The position numbers and the translations under genes are program-made. A model generated the notes under the pieces. That model worked only from the letters and a program-made list of their open reading frames with translations, was not told where the DNA came from and searched no databases. 64,000 nucleotides of DNA from contig JARYHS010011408.1 of NCBI GenBank assembly GCA_031002005.1, positions 219,273,473 to 219,337,472 of the forward strand, in the 5' to 3' direction. Below are positions 22,795 to 33,990 of this stretch, in pieces (the stretch's first letter is position 1; the number at the start of each line of letters is the position of its first letter). This stretch comes from Vandiemenella viatica. Lineage: Eukaryota; Arthropoda; Insecta; Orthoptera; Morabidae.

Positions 22795-23098
22795 CAAGGC
22801 TGACCAACCCAGGCCCGCGAGCCACAATTTGCCCGCCAACAGCAGTGGTCTAGAATATGCTATCTCAAATACCTCTACAAACGTCCTTTAACTTTTTTTT
22901 TAACTTTATGATTGTAATTTTAAAAAACATCTGCAAAAGTTCATTAACGGTTTTACTTTTTGATTGTGAATAAACTGTGTTACTTACATCTTTGTTTATA
23001 TAAATACCTATGGTAACTATAGGCAAATATAATTTGGCCGCAGGCTAACTTAGAATCGAAATTTGTAGCTCATCTTCAAAATTGGTTTGGTAGCCTTG
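22795..23098 (+). mobile_element. hAT-type MITE, 304 bp, with perfect 8 bp TSD
   Basis: Flanked by identical 8 bp duplications CTTTAGAA at 22787-22794 and 23099-23106. The termini are inverted: CAAGGCTGACCAACC on the left and CAAGGCTACCAAACC reading inward from the right. It holds no transposase. An 8 bp duplication and short imperfect TIRs are the hallmark of the hAT superfamily. Confidence 0.85.
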
Positions 23099-23106
23099 CT
23101 TTAGAA

Positions 23107-25129
23107 TACACTGACAAATGTCAATAAAGTGTTTCGCGTGCTTATGCGATGGATATGTGCAATAAAAGTCATTCAATTACGCCCTAAATTGTATGTTATT
23201 GGTGGCTATGTAAATAGAGCTGAATGATTTAAGTCGTGGATTACCATTTTCTGAAACACAGTATCCTAATTGCCACAGTAGTCTGAATCCTTTTAACAAC
23301 TGAAGAAAACGAATGTTTGATTCCTACGAACGCATAAGATGTAGTCCAATTTGTAGCTTTACAACTATCTTTTAAGGAAAAATCTTGATCCATAAACGAC
23401 ATTGACACCATAACATAACGCAGAACTTGTTACCATATAATTCAAATAGCCAACGCAACAACTCAGGTTTTGGTACAAAAATATTATATATGAAGTCATT
23501 CTTATTAAGTAGTTTACGTTAGTGAAGACGCCAAAATGTCTTAGTTTTTAAGGAAAATGTTATTTATTTATATAGCGAGTATATTAAGAAAATTAATGTC
23601 GCTGTTAGCCTAAATGTTTTAAATACTTGCTAACGACTTCCGAAAAACTAAATTAGTGATTTATAGTAAAGGAACACTGTAAATAAACTTTGGAACACAT
23701 GCTTCAAATAAAATACCAGTTCCACCTTGTGATTATGTTGACTCCTTTATGTCGAAACATTTTTTCTTGAGTGTTTATTTTTGGCGTTGTTGTTCAGAAA
23801 AAATAAACAGTTAAATAAATTCATGACATTTGATAGCGTTCTCGATGCTTGAAATACATCATAACGAGTCAATATCTACGTTAGTAAGCCAACTTTTAGT
23901 TCAGCAGTACGTCACCAGAGGCACTGTGGTGCCTTATTTTGAATCATCGACAACTCGCTCATTAGAAACGGGAGAGGACCTATTACAAGGAATAAAGTTA
24001 GCTATGGAACCAAGGTAGATTTCGATTGTAAAGACTTCGGAAAATCACGGAACCCCGAAATATGGATGGCCAGAACGGAAATCTAGCCCGAGCATTGCCA
24101 AACGCCTGGCAGGCGCGTGTCAGTAGCTGAACAGTGTCTCGGCGCCAAAGAGGCTGTTTTTGTGAGTCGGCGCCGCAGATAGCCTTCTAGGAAGAGGGAC
24201 GGCTGTCTAAAGAGCTACTTCGGTGTGCTGAGCTACTAACAGGGTCTAGGGCAACAGTGCAGAAGAAAAGCTCCGTGACACCACAGCATATTTATTCGAG
24301 TAAAGATTAATGATAGTAATACCTGAATGTATAAATCCAAAGCGTAATTCTTGAAGTAATTTGTGTTTTTTGTTTTTTGTGTTTTGTTTTTAGGTGTACC
24401 TCAGATGTTTTTATTTTATTTTATTTTTTAAGGAAAAAAATGTTTCGTTGCAATGAGAGATTTCTTTTATGATGACAGAACAGGTAATATTAGTCGTTTA
24501 AGGCAAGATTATTATATATATAAAATATATACTTTTTTTACTAGAGCAGTAATTTTTTTTATATGTATATATTTTAAAAACAAAAAAAAATATAATTAGT
24601 GTCATGATGGGTTCGATACCTAATGGTGGTATAGTACGTCAAAGAGTTTTTAACATTTCTACACAAAGCTTTTTTTGTAACATCATTTGATGATATAATC
24701 ACGTAATTGTGGGATAGATGCCAAAGGCCTGTAATTCAGAACTGAAATTCTATTTCCAAAGCTGTCTTCATAATTAAGTTCCAGTTTACGAGTATATGAG
24801 TTTGAAGCCACCTCTTTCAGCAATTAAGATGCAAGGACTGTATACATTATATAATTCTTCTAGTTTCTTCACTGAAAGACTCTGACTGACCCAGCTGGGT
24901 TCAGTTACTATGATATTATCAGGATAATGCTCTGAAATTATCTATGTTAAATATTTCGACTGCAAAATTAATTAATTTTATTTAGCATAAATTAGCAATT
25001 ATAGTTATTGATTATCTTATTCTTAGTGGAAACGAGAATATATGCAAACTTTCAAGTTAATCGGATTCTGGAAAGTTGATGAAATATCGATTACAAAATT
25101 TTCAACAAACAACACACTCCCAAAAAAGT
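23107..25129. other. Intergenic, nothing supported
   Basis: AT-rich. A GC-richer stretch at 24040-24280 includes a small hairpin CGCCTGGCAGGCG. Low-complexity T/G and TA runs lie at 24355-24600. The 62-codon frame at 23830-24018 shows no coding signal. Confidence 0.4.
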
Positions 25130-25435
25130 AAGTCTGGCATCCAAGTTGAATGTTGGTGGGAATTTCCCGAAGGAGGTATACTGAGCCTGATATTGGAGGT
25201 AGGGTGGCCAGATCCGTTCATCCTAATACAACCTAACCCGGTATTCCTGACGGGTAAAGGGGGCCTTCACTATAATGCGGAATCCGACCAATGGAAGCGT
25301 TCTGGCATACTTCATATACACAAAGCATCCTTTGTTAGAGGTGAAGGTTGGAGGCCAATGGTAATCCGGATTCGAACCGGGTACCTTGATCTCCTATCAG
25401 ACGCCTTAACCACTGAACCACCAGACCATTCACAA
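25130..25435 (-). mobile_element. Second tRNA-derived SINE family (family C), minus strand
   Basis: On the minus strand from ~25430 the sequence reads TGGTTCAGTGGTTAAGGCG (A box region) followed by GGTTCGAATCC (B box, near 25375), spaced as in tRNA genes. About 200 bp of unrelated, GC-richer body follow. The family A body is absent, so this is a different SINE family. Its 3' boundary and target duplication cannot be placed. A tRNA pseudogene alone is less likely given the consistent GC-rich body. Confidence 0.55.
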
Positions 25436-25903
25436 CACGGAAGATAAAAAATTGCTCACAGTAAACGGCTGCTAAGCCGAAGCATTTTGAAGTCTGTTCT
25501 TGGTACTCGAATGATTTCTTTTTTGTTCCAGACAGTTGTGAAGAGCTGAGCTTCATATGAGACGGAGCCACATACTAATGTCGCCTAGAGAAACATAGTG
25601 ATGTTCCGATACCATCAAAGTATCGATAACCACTTAAATGAGTAGTACTCATAATGTCTTACGATACTTACTCATATGAGTACTGCAAAAGTATCGATAC
25701 TTACTCATATCGATACTTTTTTTTAAATTAATGTCAAAATATAAAAATATACGTGACATGTTGCTAAATTATTTATTTTATTTGCCTAGTGTAATAAAAT
25801 CAAATCAGTAAACATTTTTATTTATTTATTAAAATTATAATAAAGCAAACTTTGAAGGTTTTGTCTTATCTTTAAATATTTGTTTATTATAGTTTTAACA
25901 CTT

Positions 25904-26155
25904 CTAAACAATTAAAGTCCGCTTTTGGAAGGTATCCCAAAAAAGCAATTGTTCTAAATATTTTGGGGACAGCTTGTTTCTTTCGTTTGTCATTGTTTCA
26001 CCTGCATTAGAAAACAAACATTCACTCAAAACTGACGTTGCTACAACAATAGGATACAGTTGAGCGTATTTATACAGATAAGGAAATATAAGTTTCATTT
26101 CTTCCCATTCTGTAATTGCTGGATTGCTTTTGGAGACATTACAGTGTTTGACAAG
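25904..26155 (-). pseudogene. hAT transposase C-terminal dimerisation region
   Basis: The minus-strand frame includes AITEWEEMKLIFPYLYKYAQ, then YPIVVATSVLSECLFSNAGE and RNKLSPKYLEQLLF, and ends at a stop at 25904. This is the conserved C-terminal hAT dimerisation domain (WW-like, FP, S-xx-ER-FS-xx-G, R-xx-L, LLF pattern), here with E-C instead of the usual E-R. The upstream catalytic part is missing apart from fragments with stops near 26400-26480. The SINE lies immediately upstream, after TTTGACAAG. Confidence 0.85.
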
Positions 26156-26375
26156 TTTTTTTTTTACGCCTCGTCGACGGCTAAGGTCATTAGAGGCGAG
26201 ATGGGACTGGGGAGAAGGAATGGAAAGGAATTCGGCCATGGCATTTGGAAGGAAGCATCCCGGCATTCACCTGCAGTGATTTGGGGAAACCTTGGAAAAC
26301 CCAAATCTGGATTCTCGAACGGGGATTCGAACCTTTCGAAGCCATAACGTTAACCTTTCACCCACCACGCTCGGT
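26156..26375 (-). mobile_element. SINE family A (subfamily II) inside the hAT gene
   Basis: Complete family A SINE in minus orientation, with the T run at 26156-26165 and the head ending CACGCTCGGT at 26375. It is flanked by the 9 bp target duplication TTTGACAAG (26147-26155 and 26376-26384). The duplication lies within the hAT coding frame, so the SINE is younger than the hAT insertion. Confidence 0.93.
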
Positions 26376-26917
26376 TTTGACAAGTAGAGAGAGACTTTGT
26401 CACTACCGTGCGTTTTCATTTTCTTCGTGATGTTTCCAGAAGTGATATTCCAGTGAAAAGCTAGCTGAAGCAGCTTCTTCTTCCGATTCACATGGGCTAT
26501 TTAGTTGCTAATGAATCATATCTTTTAGTTCTTTTGTGTGGGGCTGCGCGGGAGCGACCATTGGCCAGGTACAGCGAAATGCGCACCAAGTACAACTTTA
26601 TTACAACGAAAAAGGGACCTAAAACAAACTCTTTGAGATTAGATTGCCTAGTCTAAGACTGATTTTTGTTTAAATTTTCAATGCTATCAGCTTGCGTCAG
26701 TGAGAAATTAATTTCGCAGGCGAGACTGAGTGGCGCAGCAGGGATGATGCAATTAGAATTTAACACTGGTTGCGTTTCGATTCGATACAAGTACTTTCCT
26801 TCCGATACCGAGTAAGTATCGAATGAATTAATTCGAATACGAAAAGTACTCGGTATCGAAACAAAGTATCGATTACTTACTCGTATTTACTTGTATCGGA
26901 ACATCACTAGAGAAACA

Positions 26918-28504
26918 TCGTCCATTTAACATTCTTAAGCCATTGAGCGGTTTGAATTTCAAGCTCATGGAAGAATACGCAGATGTGCTTCGAATTTTTT
27001 AACTTTTTTTCTTACTGTGATTTTTTTTTTTAAATTCTTTTTCTTAATTTATGGATTATTAATTTAATTCTGCCAAAATAGCAAAACTATATACTGTAAC
27101 TGGTTTTTGAGAAGTAAGGTTACAGTATGAACGCCAGTTTCAGAACTGAAAAGACTTATTCTTTGGTTCTTTAAGTAGACATACGGTAGTATTTAACTAT
27201 GAATACAACAATTGTTTAAGCCTCAACGAAGTTTTGAGGAAATCATACAATTGGTAAAATTTCAGGAAGGTACCTCATTCATTGCGTACAGTTGGGACAA
27301 AGTTTTTAGATCTAAGAGCAATACAGCAAAATAAATCGTGATTGCTGTCGATATACGCAAATTATATTTTACAACAATGTAAAAGTAATTGATATATACG
27401 TGATTTTATACTGCAAACCGGTGTTGTTCAACCCCAGAGATGCGTGTTTATATTACTTACGGACAGGAAATGCTTCATGTAAGGCCCAAGACTATTTTTA
27501 ACGAACAATCTGAGTTATGGCGGAAATGAAGAAACCACTCATCCTTGATGAAAATTTTGTAGGAGAACCAAGTGAGATAGGATCTCGCGCTGCTGTAAAT
27601 ATAATTAGGAAATGAACAATAGTTTACAAACATTTTTATATCCTGAGAAAACTTTCAATTAAAAAATGAGCGAACTTCAGTAAGACTGCATATAACTTCC
27701 AGCTGCCATTTTCAATTAAAATTGATTCGACATAAAGTTATACACCTCACTTGGGGGAAATCACAGCTCAGAATTCATTGTCATTATAATTACTGTGATA
27801 CTATTAACGCTGTGTCGGACCCCGATAGCCAAATTTTTTCGCTGCTATTCACGTCTGCACGCCTGTTGCTGGCTGCTTGATCGCCAGTTAGTAAACTGCG
27901 TGTGTCTGTAATGATCCGCACGTGTGCCAACGCGATTGCATCTCCATATTGCCATAACGAGTGACGTCAGCACAAATCGACCAGTAAGGAATGTTCTGAC
28001 GCTTATCTGCCTTACGTTATCCTCAATGTTTTCACTGCGCATTCAGTGTTATAACAGAAGAAATGCGAAAGCGCAAATAGCGTGACGTAGTTTATCTGTA
28101 TGAGTTACGATTGCATTAGCGTTTGTCTCACTGATCAGTCTGTGTGAATAGAAAATCAGAGCGATTTTCAGTCATTACATTAATATGCCGTCATATGGGA
28201 TTAGAAGGAGCTATTGGCGTGGGTTTGAATCTTGTCAGCACTGTCTCACACATTCTGACCACAGTTCCCAGGGCCGAGTTACGCATCGAATAGATAAACT
28301 TCGGAGTGTTTAATCCTTCAGTCTAAATTAAAGTACGAAATAACATCTCAAATACAAGTACAAAAATCGTAGAAAGATGTCAAAACCTTCTTCCTCTTGG
28401 GATACTGTTACCTTTACTGACAAAGTTATTAATAAGGAAAATGCTTCAAAATATAAATTAAACATAATAATCGCCATAGAAGCTTGTTTTTTGTTTTGCA
28501 GGGA
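26918..28504. other. Intergenic, nothing supported
   Basis: AT-rich. A GC-richer interval at 27830-28040 contains a CRE-like GTGACGTCAG but no convincing frame or repeat match. Confidence 0.4.
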
Positions 28505-28675
28505 AAAGATAGGGAGCAGGGTTCGGGAAGGTATTCGGCCACCGCTTTCTGAATGTGCCATCCAGGCATTTACCCGGAGTGATTTCAGAAAGTCAAGGAA
28601 AATCAGAATCTGGATAGCCGGACGGGAATTCGAACCTAGGTCCTTTTGAACGGCTGATCACTCACCACGCTGTGT
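28505..28675 (-). mobile_element. SINE family A, diverged minus-strand copy
   Basis: Recognisable by TTCGGCCACC, CATTTACCCGGAGTGATTTC and ACGGGAATTCGAACC, ending CACTCACCACGCTG. The 3' stem is lost. Confidence 0.75.
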
Positions 28676-28822
28676 CCACAGAAGCTACTTCTACAAGTAG
28701 CAGGTCATGAAATAAAATGAAAAGCATTGTTATGTAAAAAAAAAAAAAAAAAAAAACATTTAAAATATATGTGACAAAAGTGATAACGCAGTAACATTTT
28801 TAATAGCATTTGCATCTATTTT

Positions 28823-29048
28823 ACCGAGCGTGGTGGTGTAACGGTTAGCGTTCTGGCTTCGGATTCGGGAGGACACCGGTTCGAATCCCCGTTCGGGCAT
28901 CCAGATTTGAGTTTTCCAGGCAAATGCCGGGATGCTTCCTTCAAAAGGCCATGGCCAGATTTCTTCCCATTCCTTGCCACCCGTCCTTTCCCGTCTCTAA
29001 GGACCTCGCTGTTAAGAGGCGCTAAGCAGTAATAAAAAAAAAAAATAA
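28823..29048 (+). mobile_element. Full-length SINE family A with 12 bp TSD
   Basis: Flanked by identical TGCATCTATTTT at 28811-28822 and 29049-29060. The head is intact (GTGTAACGGTTAGCG; B box GGTTCGAATCC). About 19 bp between GAGTTTTCC and AGGCAAATGCC are missing relative to other copies. Its 3' stem pairs GTCTC with GAGGC through a G-U pair, intermediate between the two subfamilies. Confidence 0.95.
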
Positions 29049-29431
29049 TGCATCTATTTTCATTTAGTTGTTGGTTTTCTTTTCTTGCAGTTAAATTATG
29101 TACTTTTTTTATTTATAGGGAAATCTCATTTGTTGTTTGTAAGTTCAGTTGGTGATAATTTTAACACTGTTTTATACAAGCTCGGTAGTTTGCTCTCGGT
29201 CTGATTGGTTTAAATCTCTCTGATGTTTATTATGTTCTTCTTCTCTGAATACCTCTCTCGTGTCGAAGAGTCGGCGGTTACCATAGGGGGTGTTCATCCT
29301 TCCACGGTAACGTCTAGAAAGGCGAACTGTGGTCATTTACTGTTGTTTTAACCGGTGTAATATTGTCCGTAAATAAAGCTGTAAATGTGGATTAGTGTGA
29401 TAGTGTTCAGTGTATCGTTTTGTTTCTGTTG

Positions 29432-29590
29432 ATGAGAGATGAAACAAAGGAAAGGATCAAATGTGATCCCATCATATTCAGGCCTACTCTACCGAAAGAC
29501 ACCACCCAGGCCGCCAGGCTTATCGTCCCCATCCCCATGAATCGCCATCAACAGTGTGATATGCCCTCACTCCACACTGTAAGAAACTGA
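29432..29590 (+). CDS. Candidate first coding exon, 52 codons, unrecognised
   Basis: ATG at 29432 opens 52 codons with GC-rich third positions unlike the AT-rich surroundings: KCDPIIFRPTLPKDTTQAAR, then LIVPIPMNRHQQCDMPSLHT. It stops at 29588-29590. A potential splice donor ACT|GTAAGA at about 29580 would join it to a downstream exon before the stop. The 5' flank has no in-frame ATG and a stop 39 nt upstream. No domain is recognised. It could be a real 5' exon, a small protein, or a GC-rich mobile fragment. Confidence 0.33.
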   Translation: MRDETKERIKCDPIIFRPTLPKDTTQAARLIVPIPMNRHQQCDMPSLHTVRN

Positions 29591-29879
29591 CCTTTATTAT
29601 GATTCCTAGATTTGCCTCGGGTGGATATTACTCACCACAGAATCCATGGAATGTTATCTTGCAGTTTCTGTTACTTAATTGGTCTATATGATTCCAAACA
29701 ACATACAATAAACTAAGAAGAACTTCATTTCACTTTTCTATATATTTCACTCATTATTTGCTTCACAAATTAAACATTCAACAAATCATTAAAAACTCAA
29801 TAATCTCTCTTATTATCTCGGTTACTATTCAAGCGAGGAACACCAATTCATGCCTCCGCTCGCCATCATTTTTATCTCT

Positions 29880-30108
29880 GGACTGACTTCTTCTTCTTTC
29901 TCCGCCAAAGATGTTATTGTAACACACTGCTCTTTGCTCATGCATAGTAACTATTTACGTATCTTTCCTTTTTACAAAAAGAAAATAAATTAAACACACA
30001 CAAAAATTCTTACCTTTAAATATACAAACATAAAACAATAAAACTGAAATAATCCAAACAAAAATGTAAGGGACTATGTTTCCTTACAACACGGACTGAG
30101 GAGAGGTT
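29880..30108 (-). repeat. Dispersed repeat R1, copy 1
   Basis: Shares about 230 bp with 61580-61805 in the same orientation, including CCGCCAAAGA, AACACACTNCT, TACAAAAAGAAA-TAAATTAAAC and CTGAAATAATNCAAACAAAAATGTAAG. On the minus strand both copies carry ATTTAAGGTAAGAA-like splice-donor sequence at the same place. They may be the 5' exon and intron start of a mobile or multi-copy transcript. Confidence 0.6.
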
Positions 30109-30301
30109 TGAGATATAACCCAGGACTTTGGTGCACCATGTAGTGATTATCAATTCCGCACCACCACCTCTCCTAAACTCCCGAACAAGTCCTGATGGTG
30201 AAAAGTTCTTCCACCACCGCCACGACTCGAACCAGCTACCCCAGTGTCAGCGCCAGGCACCATCACGGTGCCACAGCTAACTGAGCCAACCAGACGGGCT
30301 C
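30109..30301 (-). mobile_element. SINE family B, minus-strand copy
   Basis: On the minus strand from 30301: CTGGTTGGCTCAGTTAGC (A box), a variable insert, GCTGGTTCGAGTC (B box), a GGTGGTGG body and finally CAAACCTCTCC. The same family occurs at 62815-62990. It directly adjoins repeat R1. Confidence 0.7.
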
Positions 30302-30584
30302 CATTGATAATATTTACCTACAATTACCATTAAATGGTATTTTCCACCATGAAACGCCACGTATTGTTTAATAACTATCGAATCAATATGTAATGTTGGA
30401 ATTAACAACGTTTGTTATTCAATGTTGACTTAAGGACAAAATGATGTAGCGTCCGGTGGCATATTTACTATTTAAAACAGTAGAAAAGAATGAATAAATT
30501 AACCATCGAAATTCTGGAATAGGATAGCTTTACAAAAATATTGTTTTTATTTATTTATCTTGAGACCATAGCAAATTTAATTTA

Positions 30585-31320
30585 ATTGTAGTTGAGCACG
30601 CGCTCCGGTGGAAATTTCCCTAAACACCCATCTTCCCCCTTTCCTGCACCCACCTACATTTGCCCTCTACAAATTCTAACTTTAAATTCTTTCAACGTTT
30701 TTGGTAAATTATTCATCATTTCCCTTGGTAACTTATTCCTAACCCTGACACGCTTATCTAAAAAAGAGGATCTTCCCACACCCTTGTGCCTGAAATCCAG
30801 TGCCAGCTTGTGGTCATGGTCATCTTTTCCCTTCCATGCACTACTTTTTATATCTACACCAATATCTTTCCATGCCTCATCACCAGTATACGCCCTGTAC
30901 ACTCCCATGACGCTCCTCATCCTCCTCCTGTCTTGCAATGAATCACAGTCCAGATCCTTTATCATATCTGTTACTGATTGCATTCTGCGATAATTTCCAG
31001 AAACAAATCTAGCATCCCTTTTTTGCACACTCTCCAACTCATGTATTTTATACTCAAAATGTGGGTCCCATACTACACTACCATATTCGATCAATGGTCT
31101 GACCAAAGTTTTATAACCCAATTCCTTTACTTACCTCGTACATACCCTCATCACTCTCTGAAACAAGTGCAGTATTTTGAAACCTTTTCCTACCACACCA
31201 CCTGTCCAATGTGTCCTTCCCAGTTATGCTTGTTATCAAATTTAATGCCAAGATATTTACATTTCAAGTCTTCAGCAAGCAATTCTTTCCCCACCTTATA
31301 ATCATAATCAATGTCACCTC
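30585..31320 (-). mobile_element. CR1/Jockey-like LINE, 5'-truncated copy 1
   Basis: Only the end of the reverse transcriptase gene and the 3' tail remain. The tail reads, on the minus strand, GGAAGATGGGTG...GCTC...CAATTAAATTAAA, the same 3' terminus as the copies at 43863 and 59052. Its 5' end near 31320 is inside the region that encodes KVGKELLAEDLKCKYLG in copy 3. Confidence 0.88.
30654..31121 (-). pseudogene. LINE reverse transcriptase C-terminal fragment
   Basis: 155 codons remain open: GYKTLVRPLIEYGSVVWDPH, then LESVQKRDARFVSGNYRRMQ, SVTDMIKDLDCDSLQDRRRM and a basic C-terminus. This is the thumb and C-terminal region of CR1/L2/Jockey-type reverse transcriptases. No catalytic domain is left, and frameshifts precede it (31130-31200). 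Confidence 0.88.
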
Positions 31321-31510
31321 AAAATTAGCTTCCACTGATATGCATTTAGTCCACTTCAAAGAGCTTCGACTTCGCGTTCATCGATTTCCAGGAACAAAGG
31401 ATCATTTGGAGTCTGTGTAACCGTTACCTTAATGACCGGCTGTAGTATGTTAGCCACGAGGAAGTGTCCAACATAAATAAGAAAAGTGAAAACGGAAATA
31501 AAAGAACGCG

Positions 31511-31702
31511 ATGAGGAGCGTGCTCGTTAGTGTAGTGCTTCTAATCTGGTACGCGCCGACTTCTCGAGCAAACGGGCCTTTCGTATCCCACCACGAAGTC
31601 CACCGAATGTGGCTAATCTGGAACTATGAGCTCAAACTGCCGCAAAAAGATGTGTCGAAATACGCGCACGGCGTCACGTACTTCAATTTACAACACAGCT
31701 AG
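31511..31702 (+). CDS. Candidate small secreted protein or signal-peptide exon
   Basis: The 63-codon frame from ATG at 31511 to TAG at 31700-31702 has strongly GC-biased third positions against an AT-rich background. The first ~20 residues, MRSVLVSVVLLIWYAPTSRA, form a classic signal peptide with a likely cleavage after SRA. The predicted mature part of ~43 residues has no cysteine and includes PFVSHHEVHRMWLIWNYELK and YAHGVTYF. The start context (GCGATGA) is acceptable. No family is recognised and no good splice donor is visible, so it may be complete or the 5' exon of a secreted protein whose donor I cannot pick. Confidence 0.42.
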   Translation: MRSVLVSVVLLIWYAPTSRANGPFVSHHEVHRMWLIWNYELKLPQKDVSKYAHGVTYFNLQHS

Positions 31703-32582
31703 CTGGATCAGCGATTAATACTGACTTGGTGCTGTCGATGGCAATATTTCGGCATTTATGAGCTGATAGACTGGGAGCACGTGATGAATTGCAGAAATCT
31801 ACGACTTACAGGCACCACTTAAGGAGAGAGTCTCGATGACGTCAAAGCATGGTATTCATGTGTTTCTTGCGTGTTAGGCTGCGCTGGGCATATCTTGGAT
31901 GCTATTTTCGAATGGTGGAAATATTAGAATACTGGAGCTACATTTAAACTTTAGGATTATCATTCTGCTTTAAGGAGTGTAAGTGCTTTCAATATTATTA
32001 GATACGTGTTGATGCATCATTTCGCAAACCTGTGTCATAAAGTGAAAGAGGAAGTAAAAAAAAAAAAAAAAAAAAAAAAAATTAAAAAATATGACTTTAC
32101 TACATTCTCCTTGAATCTGACAATTACAAATATATATATATTAAAAACTAGTATATTCTCATAACTTTACCTGCGCAAACCTTGATATACATTTACCTTT
32201 CATTTTTATTCTGGTACCAAAGGATAAATTTCTGTAATGCACTATCTTTAGAACTTTTATCGTAAATTAAATTCCACAATTTATTTACGTTTATTGCGGT
32301 TTTAACCTTTGACGCTGTAGTGATTAACGGTTTCCGTGTATTTAAGATTACTATATTTAGGAAAACTAAAGAAATAATCAAAGTTACTAGCCTTAACGGA
32401 ATCTGTTTATTTGTATTTTAGTGTTATTTTTGTGGGGATCTCGTAAAGGAGAATTCATCTGGTGTGTAATGTGATCTGTGGCACCTGTCTGTTCTAGGTA
32501 AGAACGAATTAACGTTTCTCTCTTCATTCTCCGTTCACATACTGTAGAGTCAAAAGATATACCACAGCTTTTAAGGTGAACC
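31703..32582. other. Intergenic; poly(A) run
   Basis: AT-rich with an uninterrupted A run at about 32057-32082. Nothing recognisable precedes that run as a SINE. Confidence 0.45.
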
Positions 32583-32593
32583 ATAAGCTTTCA

Positions 32594-32847
32594 TTTTTTT
32601 ATTTTTTTACTTGTGGGTTTAACCCTCGTAGACGTCGAGGTCATTAGAGGCGGGATGGGATTGAGGACAAGGAACAGGAAGGAATTCGGCCATGGCCCAT
32701 TTGAAGGAAGCATCCTGGTATTTGCCTGGAGTGATTTGGGGAAACCATGGAAAACCCAATACTGGCTGCACGGACGGGGATTTGAGCTGCCGTCCTCCCG
32801 AATGTGAGGCCAGAGCGTTAACCGCTCGCTAAACACGCTCGGAGTAT
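32594..32847 (-). mobile_element. SINE family A (subfamily II) with 11 bp TSD
   Basis: Complete minus-strand copy between ATAAGCTTTCA duplications at 32583-32593 and 32848-32858. The tail is T-rich on this strand, and the 3' region GACGTCGAGGTCATTAGAGGCG marks subfamily II. The B box has mutated (reads GGATTTGAGC on the plus strand). Confidence 0.93.
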
Positions 32848-32858
32848 ATAAGCTTTCA

Positions 32859-33788
32859 AATTGTGAAAACCCATCTGCGTGATACCTCAACATAGGGACA
32901 AACAGGCGAAGCCTAATTATAAATTTGTAACATATATAAAACATGGATATATTCGTGGTAGTTTGAAACCAGAACATAGTAAATGACTTCATAAACTTGC
33001 GAATCCATATTATTATTTTCTTACTGTGCTAAAATTATGAATTTTGAACCTTAGCCTAGCCGTTATCCCAACATCTATCGTTCTACATTTAGCCCTATTT
33101 GTAAATATTTGCCGTAAGACTTCTTTGATTGCATCAAGCAATTTCGCTCCCAATCCAATAGCGAGGAATCCTCGTTCAAAATGCAGTTGTATAACGTCTG
33201 TTATGATAAGCGCAAACCTTCTTACTTGTACTACGTGACCACATTGTTATGGGCTCCCCCCTTTTATTTTTAAAAAGATATCACGAGAATTTCTACTATT
33301 CTTTTAGTTCTCTACTTTCATTTTATCCCTTTAATAGGACAAAAAATTTGTTTCAGTGTTACATTCTCAGACATCATTGATTTATTTCACACTGATTTGT
33401 TTTAAAATCCATACCTCACGCAAATAGAAAAAAAAATACTTTCCTCTTAAAGAAATTCCTTAATCATCTCAAATTGATATTTGCTGATTTCTTGTTGAAA
33501 GATTTACTTTTTGATTGGTAACAAGGACTAAGTATTATGAAGCTTTTAAAGCGAGGTATGCATACAATTTTTTTTAAAAAAATGTAGCCTAATTAATTAG
33601 AAGATGTTCTCTGGCATAACATAGGTAATCGAATAAAAAAAAATGTCACAAGGGAATTCTTTTCCGATTTAATCCACAAGCAGGTGACTTGAGAAATTAA
33701 ACTAAGTTTACCGAACGAATGAAAGGCGCTAGTGAACAGAATCATATTTGAAAGAAAAAATTCGATTTTAGATAGTTTCATTTTTTTT
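32859..33788. other. Intergenic, nothing supported
   Basis: AT-rich; only short frames with no coding signal. Confidence 0.45.
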
Positions 33789-33790
33789 GT

Positions 33791-33990
33791 TTATGGCTTT
33801 ACTACTCGTTGACGTCATTAGAGGTGGAAAAGGACTCGGGGCGAGGAACGGGAAGAAATTCAGCCTTGGTCTTTTAAGGAACCATCCCGGCATTCACCTA
33901 TAGTGATTTGTGGGAACCACGGAAAACCCAAACCAGCGTCCTCTAGAATACGATGCCAGAGCGTTACCACTTGTCCAACATGCTAGGTGT
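33791..33990 (-). mobile_element. SINE family A (subfamily II), eroded copy
   Basis: Matches TCATTAGAGG, GGAAGAAATTCAGCC, CATCCCGGCATTCACC and GGAAAACCCAAA. The B-box segment is deleted between AAACC and GCGTCCTC. Confidence 0.85.

Larger units (their letters stand above)
25596..26909 (-). mobile_element. hAT transposon, internally deleted, perfect TIRs and TSD
   Basis: Perfect 17 bp terminal inverted repeats (TAGTGATGTTCCGATAC) at 25596-25612 and 26893-26909, flanked by identical 8 bp duplications GAGAAACA (25588-25595 and 26910-26917). Both subterminal regions are packed with short words such as GTATCGATA and GAGTA, likely transposase binding sites. The minus strand retains only the C-terminal part of the transposase (25904-26155). 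A SINE at 26156-26375 interrupts it. Confidence 0.95.

Noticed and set aside
26060..26491. Plus and minus frames around the SINE in the hAT element
   Set aside because: They combine SINE sequence with hAT remnants; only 25904-26155 is a real transposase piece.
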